Virus record (IMG/VR): IMGVR_UViG_3300008459_007659
Location: 1-64,000 of that record
DNA from: a virus
Reading direction: 5' to 3' (one strand)
Length of the DNA stretch: 64,000 nucleotides
The translations under genes were made by a program, and so were the position numbers. The notes below the pieces were generated by a model. It was not told where the DNA came from. It saw only the letters and a program-made list of their open reading frames with translations, and ran no database searches. Below, one piece after another: positions 35,841 through 44,779 of this stretch (position 1 is its first letter; each line of letters begins with the position of its first letter).

Positions 35841-36662
35841 ATGGTACAAAAAATTTTTTTTAACGCATCACTACCGAGAGCAGGATCAACATTACTGCAA
35901 AATATTCTAATGCAAAATCCTGATATTTATTCCACACCAACTTCTGGTGTTATAGAATTATTATCAACCGCAAGAACATTATATTCTAATGGAGATGCGT
36001 TTAAGGCTCAAGATTCTGAAACTATGAAATCAGGATTTAAAAATTTTTGTAACAAAGGTTTTTTTGGGTTTTATGATGGTGTTACTAATAGACCTTATGT
36101 TATGGAAAAAAGTAGAGGTTGGCTTGGATACCAAGATTTTGTTGAATTTTTTATGGATGAAAAACCTAAAATAATTTGTATGGTTCGTGATTTGAGATCA
36201 ATATTTTCATCAATGGAAAAAAATTATAGAAAAAATCCTGATAAAGATCCAAACATTGTTAATACTGTTGAATTAAAAAATATGACAACAACATCAAGGA
36301 TAGATCATTACTCAATTTCTCCCCCAATCGGACCATCATTAGAATGGTTATCGGAGACATTCCAAAGAAAACAAAATAAAGATATACTTTTTATCCGATT
36401 TGAGGATTTAACATCAAATCCTGATACTGAACTTAAAAAGATTTACAACTATTTAGAATTACCTTACTACCAACATGATTTTAATAATGTACAACAACTT
36501 ACATTTGAGAATGATATAATCCATGGGATTTTTGGTGATCACCAAATTAAATCTCAGGTAAAACCTGTTAAAGATGATTACGTTGATATATTAAGTCAAG
36601 AAAATTGTGATAGATTAAGACAACATTATGATTGGTTTTTTAGGACATTTAACTATTTATAA
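35841..36662 (+). CDS. Sulfotransferase 1
   Basis: The 273-residue protein has both PAPS-binding motifs of the P-loop sulfotransferase family: the 5'-phosphosulfate loop SLPRAGSTLLQNIL (residues 10-23) and the 3'-phosphate segment CMVRDLRSIFSSMEKNYRK (Arg 116, Ser 120 region), then FIRFEDLTSNPDTELKKIYNYLELP. The enzyme moves sulfate from PAPS to a hydroxyl of sugar or protein. It begins 41 nt after fiber 1 without a promoter motif of its own and has a close paralog at 46587-47408: 32 of the first 40 residues are identical. An APS kinase at 47414 can supply PAPS. Confidence 0.85.
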   Translation: MVQKIFFNASLPRAGSTLLQNILMQNPDIYSTPTSGVIELLSTARTLYSNGDAFKAQDSETMKSGFKNFCNKGFFGFYDGVTNRPYVMEKSRGWLGYQDFVEFFMDEKPKIICMVRDLRSIFSSMEKNYRKNPDKDPNIVNTVELKNMTTTSRIDHYSISPPIGPSLEWLSETFQRKQNKDILFIRFEDLTSNPDTELKKIYNYLELPYYQHDFNNVQQLTFENDIIHGIFGDHQIKSQVKPVKDDYVDILSQENCDRLRQHYDWFFRTFNYL

Positions 36663-36689
36663 TATATAAAAAATTAAAAATATAATAAA

Positions 36690-36932
36690 ATGGAAGAAAA
36701 TATAACACAAGAGCAAATCCAAAACAGTATCAACGCCGCGTTTGACTCCGTTAATTTAATAAATCAAATGTTAACGTCAGAAAAAACTGATGAAAACAAA
36801 AATACTGTAAAAAGAAATTTTGAACATTTGGAAATAATGTTATCAAAAGATTGGTTTTTAACAAATTTAACTGAACAACAAAAAACGGATATTGATTCTT
36901 CAATTGAAGATGGTAAATTGTTTATTTTGTAA
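36690..36932 (+). CDS. Small helical protein, unknown function
   Basis: An 80-residue acidic helical protein (MEENITQEQIQNSINAAFD), with KDWFLTNLTEQQKTDIDSS near the end. No family is recognised. It lies between sulfotransferase 1 and the GT9-like gene with short gaps of 27 and 23 nt. The lack of an equivalent gene beside the second sulfotransferase/GT9 pair suggests it was lost or inserted. Confidence 0.6.
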   Translation: MEENITQEQIQNSINAAFDSVNLINQMLTSEKTDENKNTVKRNFEHLEIMLSKDWFLTNLTEQQKTDIDSSIEDGKLFIL

Positions 36933-36955
36933 TACTATAAATTATATTTTTTCTT

Positions 36956-37834
36956 ATGGAAGAAAAATATTTGGTTTGGCACATTGAGGGTGGTTTAGGT
37001 AAAAATATTGCGGCAACGGCATTATTAAATTCATTAAAAGAAAAATACAATGATAGAAAAATTGTTGTAGTTGCATCTTATCCCGAAATATTTTTAAACT
37101 TACCATCGGTATATAGGGTATACAAATTAGGTTCTACTCAGTATTTTTATGATGATTATATTAAAGATAAAGATACTATAGTTTTTAAACATGAACCATA
37201 TTATGAAACACAACATATATTGAAACAAAAACATTTGATTTCAAATTGGTGTAACATAATGGGAATAGATTATAATTTTCAATTACCAACTTTAAATTTT
37301 AATTTTGTTCAACAAAGGAATGTACTTTCATGGGAAAGAAGTAAACCTATTTTGGTGATTCAAACAAATGGAGGACATCTTCAGAGTAATCAATCTTATT
37401 CTTGGACAAGAGATTTGCCTTATATGATAACTTCTCAAATTGCAGAAAAATATAAAGAGACTCATCACATCATACAAGTATGTAAACCAAATTCAATAAA
37501 ATTACCAAACGCAGAAATTATTGATTATCAAATTCAATCAATGGATTTGTTTGGATTACTTATTGCAAGTGATAAAAGAATTCTAATTGATTCTTGTTTG
37601 CAACACGCATCCGCCGCACTTAATTTACCATCTACTGTGTTTTGGATTGGTACGTCACCTAAAAACTTTGGTTATTCATTACATAATAATATTATTGCTA
37701 ATCAACCAACCGATACCACAAAATTAATTGATGGTTATCTTTTTGACTATTCTTTTGACGGAATAAGTCACGAATGTCCTTATTATAGTTTGGAAGAAAT
37801 GTTTGACATACCAAATATCTTGGAAAAGATATAA
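36956..37834 (+). CDS. GT9-like glycosyltransferase 1
   Basis: The 292-residue protein opens LVWHIEGGLGKNIAATALL, a glycine loop like that of heptosyltransferase-fold enzymes, has KPILVIQTNGGHL at the start of the second domain, and ends with SDKRILIDSCLQHASAALNLPSTVFWIGTSP, where the D-S-x-x-x-H-A-A site of the GT9/O-GlcNAc-type fold binds donor phosphates. It has a paralog at 45698-46585 with the same motif order. The neighbours are a sulfotransferase and fiber 2. The transferred sugar cannot be predicted. Confidence 0.7.
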   Translation: MEEKYLVWHIEGGLGKNIAATALLNSLKEKYNDRKIVVVASYPEIFLNLPSVYRVYKLGSTQYFYDDYIKDKDTIVFKHEPYYETQHILKQKHLISNWCNIMGIDYNFQLPTLNFNFVQQRNVLSWERSKPILVIQTNGGHLQSNQSYSWTRDLPYMITSQIAEKYKETHHIIQVCKPNSIKLPNAEIIDYQIQSMDLFGLLIASDKRILIDSCLQHASAALNLPSTVFWIGTSPKNFGYSLHNNIIANQPTDTTKLIDGYLFDYSFDGISHECPYYSLEEMFDIPNILEKI

Positions 37835-37880
37835 CCCGTTAAAAATCATTTTTTTATTTACTTTTTAAAATTAATTTCTG

Positions 37881-37912
37881 TATCTATCAGACAATTCTCT
37901 ATTGGATAGATA
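37881..37912 (+). promoter_or_regulatory. Hairpin overlapping the fiber 2 promoter
   Basis: TATCTATC pairs with GATAGATA across AGA, CAAT, loop TCTCT and ATTG, giving an 8 + 4 bp stem with a 3-nt bulge. Its right arm overlaps the late motif at 37909-37918. It could be an operator or an RNA hairpin at the end of the previous unit; there is no U-tract after it. Confidence 0.4.
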
Positions 37913-37918
37913 TTTATT
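37909..37918 (+). promoter_or_regulatory. Candidate late promoter of fiber 2
   Basis: GATATTTATTGTAAAAAC matches the extended consensus almost exactly; the motif ends 13 nt before the ATG at 37932. Confidence 0.6.
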
Positions 37919-37931
37919 GTAAAAACTAATA

Positions 37932-40811
37932 ATGGGAAAAATAATTCTTAAAAGTAATGGTGTTGAGACACAAATAATCAACGTAACCGATTTTACCGCA
38001 TTAAGTGGAGAATCAAATGTTTACGTTTTAGGTATTAACGATAACGGAGATGTTTTAGAACAATTTAATCCTGATGGTTCAGTAATCAAATTTGATAACA
38101 GTGGTGATAAAATCACTCAAGGAGTTTATAACGATAATACAGGAACTTTAACACTTACCGATTTAACAGGTGGAACTTTAACCGTTACAGGTTTTACAAC
38201 AGGATCAACTGAAATATACATAACAGGTGGTACATATTCCGCAAATACTATAACTTTTACAAATAATACGGGAGGAACATTTAATGTTACAGGTATTACA
38301 TCTGTATATGAAGTAGGTTCAGGAAGTAGTTCCGTCCAATTAGTGGGTGTTAGTGGTTCGGCAATTGGGGATTATTCTGTAGTAAGTGGAGGATTTAATA
38401 ATACAACTTTTGGTGACTGCTCAAGTATTGTCGGGGGTTCAAATAACCTAATAACTGGACCAACAGGAATTGTGAATTCAACGTATAACGGGATATATAG
38501 TGGGAGTACATTTAGTGGTTATTATGGAAGTTATTCACCATCATCAACATTATCAGGTTTAGGAACTGGTGCAACATTCTCATTTTATTTTAACCCACCA
38601 GGAACATTAAGTAATGTTTATGTTAATAATAACGGTAAGAATTACATTAATAATGATACTGTAACAGTACTTGGAAATGTCTTTGGCGGAACAATAGGAA
38701 CAGATAATGTTACATTCCAAATTGGAACAGTTAATGCTCCGTCTAATAGTTTTATTGGTAGTGGGGAATTTAATACAATTTCAGCATACTACGGTTGTTC
38801 TGTAATTGTCGGTGGTGAAAATAATAGAACTTACGATGGTTATGATTCTGTTAAAAATAACTTTATTGGTGGGGGATGTAATAATACTTCTAGTGGATAC
38901 TTCTCAACGGTTGTTGCGGGTAGAAACAATTGTTCTTTTGGTGATTGTGCCTTTGTTGGTGGTGGTTGTGGAAACCGAGCATATAGTAGATCAACAATCG
39001 CTGGTGGTAGAAGAAATACCGCAGGTATATCAGGAGGAGTTAATTCTGTAAATATTTTGGGTTCTTACACAGGTACTGGAGTTTCTCAAGGAACATATAG
39101 TGTTTATACAAATAATGTTATAAGTTCAGGAATTGGTTTAAGTTTATTAATTACTTTTGATAATTCTGGTGTTACTACAAATACCCAAGTTGAAAATAAT
39201 GGTAACTTATATAACACTTCCGATCAAGTTATTGTTCCAGGAAATTTATTTAATGGTGGAACATCACCATTAAATGATATTATTTATGAGATTACTGGTA
39301 CATTTACAAATTCTTACGCATCAATTATTGGTGGTTGTGGAAACAGATCTATTGGTGAGTATTCAACCATAAGTGGTGGTTATCGTAATACCGCATCAGG
39401 ATATGTATCAACAATAAGTGGTGGTTATTGTAATACCGCATCATCACAATACACGGTAATTGCTGGTGGTTGTTGTAATGAATCAAGAAAAAATTCATCA
39501 ACAGTAAGTGGTGGTAGAAGTAATACAGTTGATAACGAATACGATACAATTGGTGGTGGATATAGAAATACAACATTAGTTAGTGGAAGTGCTTGTGGGG
39601 TATCAACAATAAGTGGTGGATACCTTAATACATCTGGAAACTATTATACATTTAATGGTGGTGGTTGTAATAATAAAACTTTAGGGGAATACTCATCAAT
39701 CGTTGGGGGTTGTAATAACCAAATTCTTTCAGGTTTTGTTGATGGTGTGAATTTTAATGCGGGTGATGCTTCCTCAATACCTAATAACACATACACCGTT
39801 AATCCTACAAATATTAGTGGTTATGGTGACGGACTTCAAATAAGTTTTGATGTAAATAGTGGTGTAGTAAGTAATATTAGTATATTAAATCCTGGTATAA
39901 GATATGAAAGTGGGAATCAAGTTTTAGTTCTTGGGACTAGTATTGGTGGTTCATCGGCAAACGATTTAACATTTGATATATCAAATGTTAAATCATCAAA
40001 TCATTCATTTATTGGTGGTGGTAGAGAAAATACAACATTAAGTGATTGTTCAACCATAAGTGGAGGTTATGAGAACACTGTCAGCGGAAATTACGGATCT
40101 ATAGGTGGTGGAGCAAACAATACAATATCAACATATTCTGATTACGCAACAATCGGTGGAGGTGACGACAATACAATATTATCGGGTGAAGCACCAACAA
40201 TATCAGGTGGTGAAAACAATACAGTTAGTGGTCGTTATTCAACCGTTGGGGGTGGTAATTACAATGTAATAGAATCAATAACATCAAGTAATTATACTCA
40301 ATACGCATCAACAATTGGTGGAGGTTCTTGTAATACAATTTCATCATATAGTGGGTACTATGATATGTATGGTAATACAATTGCTGGTGGTACTTGTAAT
40401 ACAACGGTATCTTCAGAATACAACGGACAAACCATTAGTGGGGGATATAGGAATATAACAATGTCTAAATTCTCAACAGTTGGCGGTGGGTGTAACAACA
40501 CATCAAGTGGTGATTATTCATTTATTGGTGGTGGTAGAAGTAACACATCAAGTAGTAATTACTCTATGATTCTTGGTGGTAATTCTAACACGACAATTGG
40601 TATAAGAAGTGCGGTTGTTGGTGGACAAAACATTATTGCAACAGATGATGATATGGTTTATATGGCAAATGCCAATATTCAGTCATCCGGATATATTTAT
40701 TTTGGAGATGTGAACACAGACGGATCTTGGAGAATGAGAATATCTGGTACAACATTTATAATAGAAAAAAGAGTTGGTGGTTCTTGGGTAACATCAGGAA
40801 CATTTGTATAA
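37932..40811 (+). CDS. Giant tail fiber 2 with Gly-Gly repeats
   Basis: The 959-residue protein has a beta-rich head of about 130 residues and then many units of the type STISGGYRNTASGYV / STIGGGCNNTSSG, roughly 15-17 residues long, of the Hep_Hag/YadA-head kind found in trimeric autotransporter adhesins. Three unrelated segments of about 90 residues, each with a G-x-x-Y-x-x-x-D signature, interrupt the repeats. The end (DDMVYMANANIQSSG ... FIIEKRVGGSWVTSG) is a distinct tip. Fiber 3 follows 22 nt later. A trimeric surface fiber is the expected form; receptor unknown. Confidence 0.8.
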   Translation: MGKIILKSNGVETQIINVTDFTALSGESNVYVLGINDNGDVLEQFNPDGSVIKFDNSGDKITQGVYNDNTGTLTLTDLTGGTLTVTGFTTGSTEIYITGGTYSANTITFTNNTGGTFNVTGITSVYEVGSGSSSVQLVGVSGSAIGDYSVVSGGFNNTTFGDCSSIVGGSNNLITGPTGIVNSTYNGIYSGSTFSGYYGSYSPSSTLSGLGTGATFSFYFNPPGTLSNVYVNNNGKNYINNDTVTVLGNVFGGTIGTDNVTFQIGTVNAPSNSFIGSGEFNTISAYYGCSVIVGGENNRTYDGYDSVKNNFIGGGCNNTSSGYFSTVVAGRNNCSFGDCAFVGGGCGNRAYSRSTIAGGRRNTAGISGGVNSVNILGSYTGTGVSQGTYSVYTNNVISSGIGLSLLITFDNSGVTTNTQVENNGNLYNTSDQVIVPGNLFNGGTSPLNDIIYEITGTFTNSYASIIGGCGNRSIGEYSTISGGYRNTASGYVSTISGGYCNTASSQYTVIAGGCCNESRKNSSTVSGGRSNTVDNEYDTIGGGYRNTTLVSGSACGVSTISGGYLNTSGNYYTFNGGGCNNKTLGEYSSIVGGCNNQILSGFVDGVNFNAGDASSIPNNTYTVNPTNISGYGDGLQISFDVNSGVVSNISILNPGIRYESGNQVLVLGTSIGGSSANDLTFDISNVKSSNHSFIGGGRENTTLSDCSTISGGYENTVSGNYGSIGGGANNTISTYSDYATIGGGDDNTILSGEAPTISGGENNTVSGRYSTVGGGNYNVIESITSSNYTQYASTIGGGSCNTISSYSGYYDMYGNTIAGGTCNTTVSSEYNGQTISGGYRNITMSKFSTVGGGCNNTSSGDYSFIGGGRSNTSSSNYSMILGGNSNTTIGIRSAVVGGQNIIATDDDMVYMANANIQSSGYIYFGDVNTDGSWRMRISGTTFIIEKRVGGSWVTSGTFV
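38450..38755 (+). other. Inserted GxxY-type beta domain, copy 1 of fiber 2
   Basis: Encodes FSGYYGSYSPSS, GTGATFSFYF, LSNVYVNNNGKNYINNDTVT and VFGGTIGTDNVTFQI in order. A close match of DNA and protein lies in fiber 3 at 42620-42895. Boundaries are approximate. Confidence 0.6.
39045..39320 (+). other. Inserted GxxY-type beta domain, copy 2 of fiber 2
   Basis: Encodes GIGLSLLITFDNSG, NTQVENNGNLYNTSDQVIV and LFNGGTSPLNDIIYEITG. The order of strands equals that of the other copies but the sequence is clearly more distant. Boundaries are approximate. Confidence 0.5.
39730..39990 (+). other. Inserted GxxY-type beta domain, copy 3 of fiber 2
   Basis: Encodes GYGDGLQISFDVNSG, SNISILNPGIRYESGNQVLV and SIGGSSANDLTFDIS, the most typical form of the domain. 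Boundaries are approximate. Confidence 0.55.
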
Positions 40812-40833
40812 AAAATTAAAAAAAAAATAAAAT

Positions 40834-43734
40834 ATGGGATTTATAAGTGATAGTATATCGGGAACAACAATAAGTGGTGGAACTTTTTATGGTGATGGAT
40901 CGGGTCTAACTGATGTGTCATTAAACGATATTTTAACAGCATCAGCGATTCTTGGTGTAAATATAAACACGTCAAGTGATTACTTAGGTATTACAGCTAT
41001 TGACACATTTGATGATGAATCATCAAATTATATAAGTTGGACAAATGGATCAAACCAAGGAACTGGTTTTAATCCTTGGGTTATATCAACACAACCAAAT
41101 ACAGGTGTTTTTTTAGGAAATCCGGCTTCAGATGGAATGGGAACAACTGGTATTGGGACAAACGCATTCGCTTTATTTGCAACTGACGGATCAAACTATG
41201 TATCAACATCAAGAACATTTACAACACCTTTAAGTGTCGGTGAAGTGTTTTCTTTTTATTGGGCAATTAATTTTGATGCAAATGGTGGAAATAAAGGTTT
41301 TGATTTAAAAGCTGGTGGTGTAACAATATTTAATGCAAATAATAATAATACATCAACAATTACCTCAAATTTATCAGCACCATATAATGTTGTTGATGGT
41401 GGTTATGGGACAACACCAATGCTTGTAACATTAACAAGAGACTCGTCAACACAATATACAATAACAATAACATCAAGAAGTGGTGGTCCAACATATTCAG
41501 CACCAATAAATTCTTCATTAGCAATTAATGAATTAAGTTTTTATTGTGGAGCACAAAGTGATGGATCAGGACAAAGAAATTTATATTTTAATAAATTACA
41601 AATAACACAAAATGTAAGTTTAAATAAAGTTTCTGTTGATGAATTAAAAATCGCATTAAACGTTGGTGATATATTATATTCGGCAGGAACTGGAACCGAC
41701 TCAACTGTAAGAGTAGACAATGGAAATTTTGCAAATGGTAACTGCTCAATTGTTGCTGGAGGAAGTGGAAATATTAGTGATAGTCAATATTCAACAATCG
41801 GTGGTGGATGTAATAACACAATAAATAATTTTACAACAAATTCTAACTATTATTCGGTAGTTGGGAATTTAATTGGTGGGGGTAATCGTAATACAATTGA
41901 TTCTAATACGTTAAATGATGCCGATGTTGGTGGATCAGTAATTGGTGGTGGTTATGTAAATCAATTGATTTCACCTTTTTATGGTTTCAACACGGTTAAT
42001 GGTGGGGTTTTAAATAGAACATTTTTTGATTATAGTACAATTGGTGGTGGAGCAATCAATGTTAACTTAGATTCGTTTACAACAATCGGTGGTGGAGCAT
42101 TTAATACAAACTCAAGTTATACATCAACAATCGGTGGTGGTAATAATAATACAATTGGAACTTTATCTTCTTATTATAATGATCCTATTATTGGTCAAAC
42201 TATAGGTGGTGGATCTTGTAATACAATGTCATCTTATAGTGCTCAGTATTATAATGGTGGTAGTACAATTAGTGGTGGATATTGTAACACAACAGTTTCT
42301 TCATATTATGGAGGGCAAACTATATCAGGAGGGTTTAATAATATAACATCAAGTGATTATGCAACAGTTGGTGGAGGGGTTAGAAACACATCAAGTGGTT
42401 ATTATTCAACTGTAAGTGGTGGGATTAACAATACATCAAGTTGTGGTGGTTCATTTATTGGTGGTGGTTGTAACAACACATCAAGTTGTAATTATTCTAC
42501 CGTAAGTGGAGGTTATAGAAATACATCAAGTTGTTGTAATTCAACAATAGGTGGTGGTAGAAGTAACACAGTAAGTTCTTGTTATTCAACTGTTAGTGGG
42601 GGTCGTAACAACGTATCCGGAATTAGCGGAACTATATCAGGAATTTATGATCAAACATATAATGGAGGAACATTTAGTGGTTATTATGGGTCATATTCAC
42701 CAACCTCAACATCTTCAGGGTTTGGTAATGGAGGAACATTCTCATTTAATTTTAATACGGGAACATTGTCTAACGTTTATGTTAACACAATTGGTCAAAG
42801 TTATGTTCAAGGAGATACGTTATTATTTGACGGTACTTTATTTGGTGGATCAAGTGGTACTGATGATGTGACAATTAAAATTAATGTGACATCAAGTGGT
42901 AATAATTCTACCGTAAGTGGAGGTTATTGTAATACATCAATTGGTAGTAGTTCAACAGTAAGTGGTGGTAAAAGAAACACATCAAGTGGTAGTTATTCAA
43001 CAATTGGAGGTGGTAATGTTAACACATCAAGTTGTTATTACTCAACCGTTGGTGGTGGTAGAAATAACACGTCAAGCGATTATTGTTCAACCATTGGTGG
43101 TGGTTTTAATAATAAAATTAATCCAGCATCATCCGATAGTGGTACTATATACGCATCAACAATAGGAGGAGGATCTTGTAATACAATCGGAACATTATCG
43201 GCATATTATGATGTATATGGTGCAACAATAGGTGGGGGAACTTGTAATACAGTTGGGACATTATCCTCTTATTGTGGTGTGTATAGCTCAACAATTGGTG
43301 GAGGTTCCTTTAATATAATATCATCCTACAGTGGATACTATGAAATGTATGGTAATACAATAGCTGGTGGTACTTTTAATACAACGGTATCTTCAGAATA
43401 CAACGGACAAACAATTGGTGGAGGTCGTGGTAATGTAACAAGGTATAATTATTCAACTGTAAGTGGGGGTAGAACTAACACATCAAGTGGTTATTATTCA
43501 ACAATTGGTGGTGGTATAAATAACACATTAATAAATGGTTGTTCGGCAATACTTGGAGGAATATGTAATACGTCACAACACGATTGTTCATTTATTGTTG
43601 GTAGTGGTATATGTAGTACTGCCGCAAACACAACACACGTAAATTGTCTACATTTCAGTAACATACCTACATCGTCAGCAGGACTTGCACCAGGTACTGT
43701 ATATAGTGATTCGTGTGTATTAAAAATAGTATAA
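40834..43734 (+). CDS. Giant tail fiber 3 with Gly-Gly repeats
   Basis: The 966-residue protein begins with SGTTISGGTFYGDGSGLTDV, the motif also present in fiber 1. Residues about 45-270 form a non-repeated beta domain (YISWTNGSNQGTGFNPWVIS), possibly carbohydrate-binding. The rest is Hep_Hag-like repeats (STVGGGVRNTSSGYY) with one inserted beta domain. Blocks near the end are nearly identical in DNA to fiber 2. It lacks a late motif of its own and is separated from fiber 2 by 22 nt, so the two are probably co-transcribed. No intramolecular chaperone (S74 peptidase) domain is visible at the C-terminus. Confidence 0.8.
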   Translation: MGFISDSISGTTISGGTFYGDGSGLTDVSLNDILTASAILGVNINTSSDYLGITAIDTFDDESSNYISWTNGSNQGTGFNPWVISTQPNTGVFLGNPASDGMGTTGIGTNAFALFATDGSNYVSTSRTFTTPLSVGEVFSFYWAINFDANGGNKGFDLKAGGVTIFNANNNNTSTITSNLSAPYNVVDGGYGTTPMLVTLTRDSSTQYTITITSRSGGPTYSAPINSSLAINELSFYCGAQSDGSGQRNLYFNKLQITQNVSLNKVSVDELKIALNVGDILYSAGTGTDSTVRVDNGNFANGNCSIVAGGSGNISDSQYSTIGGGCNNTINNFTTNSNYYSVVGNLIGGGNRNTIDSNTLNDADVGGSVIGGGYVNQLISPFYGFNTVNGGVLNRTFFDYSTIGGGAINVNLDSFTTIGGGAFNTNSSYTSTIGGGNNNTIGTLSSYYNDPIIGQTIGGGSCNTMSSYSAQYYNGGSTISGGYCNTTVSSYYGGQTISGGFNNITSSDYATVGGGVRNTSSGYYSTVSGGINNTSSCGGSFIGGGCNNTSSCNYSTVSGGYRNTSSCCNSTIGGGRSNTVSSCYSTVSGGRNNVSGISGTISGIYDQTYNGGTFSGYYGSYSPTSTSSGFGNGGTFSFNFNTGTLSNVYVNTIGQSYVQGDTLLFDGTLFGGSSGTDDVTIKINVTSSGNNSTVSGGYCNTSIGSSSTVSGGKRNTSSGSYSTIGGGNVNTSSCYYSTVGGGRNNTSSDYCSTIGGGFNNKINPASSDSGTIYASTIGGGSCNTIGTLSAYYDVYGATIGGGTCNTVGTLSSYCGVYSSTIGGGSFNIISSYSGYYEMYGNTIAGGTFNTTVSSEYNGQTIGGGRGNVTRYNYSTVSGGRTNTSSGYYSTIGGGINNTLINGCSAILGGICNTSQHDCSFIVGSGICSTAANTTHVNCLHFSNIPTSSAGLAPGTVYSDSCVLKIV
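42620..42895 (+). other. Inserted GxxY-type beta domain of fiber 3
   Basis: Encodes FSGYYGSYSPTSTSS, GNGGTFSFNF, LSNVYVNTIGQSYVQGDTLL and LFGGSSGTDDVTIKI. It is closest to copy 1 of fiber 2, also at DNA level. Boundaries are approximate. Confidence 0.6.
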
Positions 43735-43791
43735 AAAATAATATCAAAAAACATTTCTTAAGAGGAATAAATAAATAAAAAACAAATAAAA

Positions 43792-43983
43792 ATGGAAAAC
43801 AGAGAAATTAAATTATTGTTTAAATATGAGACACCAGTTACTATTGGTGAACATAAAGTAATTGCAATTAGACAAACACCAAAAGGTATTAGATTTAGAA
43901 CTGAAAATGGTCCTATTTTAAAGGAGGTTGAACGTAAAGAAACATGGACTGAACAAGAATTGCATGATTTATTGTTGAGTTAA
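43792..43983 (+). CDS. Small basic/acidic protein, unknown function
   Basis: A 63-residue protein with a beta-rich middle (KYETPVTIGEHKVIAIRQTP, GIRFRTENGPI) and a helical end (TWTEQELHDLLL). No family is recognised. It lies between fiber 3 (57-nt gap) and the GT8 gene (52-nt gap). A small co-factor or regulator of the modification cluster is possible but not shown. Confidence 0.55.
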   Translation: MENREIKLLFKYETPVTIGEHKVIAIRQTPKGIRFRTENGPILKEVERKETWTEQELHDLLLS

Positions 43984-44035
43984 TATTTTAAAAAAAATAC
44001 ATATACTTTTACAAACATATTATTAAAATTGTAAT

Positions 44036-44779
44036 ATGTTTGTAACTGTATGTAATAAAGAATATCTTATTGGTTTTGAGGTAATGTTAAAATCTCTTGT
44101 GGAGAATAACCCAAGAGTTATTGAGGAAGATATCCCATTCACAATTATTAGTAATGATTTAACATCAGATGATTTAATAGTTGCGAGAAAAATTCATAAT
44201 AATATTTCATTAAAAACCTATGATTCATCAAAATATTATGAAATTGATGAGTTAAAAAAACAACAGATGTCGTTTGGTGATTACGCCAAATATGAAATAT
44301 TTTCTATTGAGGATGTTGATAAAATCATATTTCTTGATTCCGATACTTTAATATTAGGGAACATTGATAGATTAATTGACTCTGATTATAATTTTGGTGC
44401 TGTTAGAGAATTGTATATTGACCAATACAATACCGGAGTAATAGTCATTTCAAAGAAATATTTAAACCCTAAAATCACAAATGATTTAATCAATTTAACA
44501 AAAGTTTATGGAATAACTGAACATTCCGATCAGGATATTATAAATCATTACTTTGAAGACGTTATTAAAGATTTCCCAATTGAATATAATTTTTTAAAAA
44601 CATACAATAAAAAAGTATTCCAAAACACAGGGTTACCTAAGTACATCAAAATATTACACTACATAGTTAAAAAACCTTGGCAACAAAAAGAATTAGTGTC
44701 TTTAGAAGAAGGGACTTTATGGACTGAAAGATATTGGTTTGATTATTATTCAAAAATACTTAAACTAAAAAATGATTAA
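44036..44779 (+). CDS. GT8-family glycosyltransferase
   Basis: The 247-residue protein is a retaining GT-A enzyme of the GT8/glycogenin type: MFVTVCNKEYLIGFEVMLKSL at the start, then FGDYAKYEIFSIEDVDKIIFLDSDTLILGNIDRL with the D-S-D metal site, YNTGVIVISKKYL, SDQDIINHYF and KILHYIVKKPWQ with the conserved His. GT8 includes glucosyl-, galactosyl- and glucuronyltransferases, several acting on proteins or lipopolysaccharide. It overlaps the heptosyltransferase-like gene by 8 bp, so the two are coupled and may act in sequence. Confidence 0.8.
   Translation: MFVTVCNKEYLIGFEVMLKSLVENNPRVIEEDIPFTIISNDLTSDDLIVARKIHNNISLKTYDSSKYYEIDELKKQQMSFGDYAKYEIFSIEDVDKIIFLDSDTLILGNIDRLIDSDYNFGAVRELYIDQYNTGVIVISKKYLNPKITNDLINLTKVYGITEHSDQDIINHYFEDVIKDFPIEYNFLKTYNKKVFQNTGLPKYIKILHYIVKKPWQQKELVSLEEGTLWTERYWFDYYSKILKLKND

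Noticed and set aside
36654-36661. TATTTATA before the 80-residue gene
   Set aside because: It encodes the last residues and stop of sulfotransferase 1, stands 28 nt from the next ATG and lacks the following GTAAAAA, so it may be chance.
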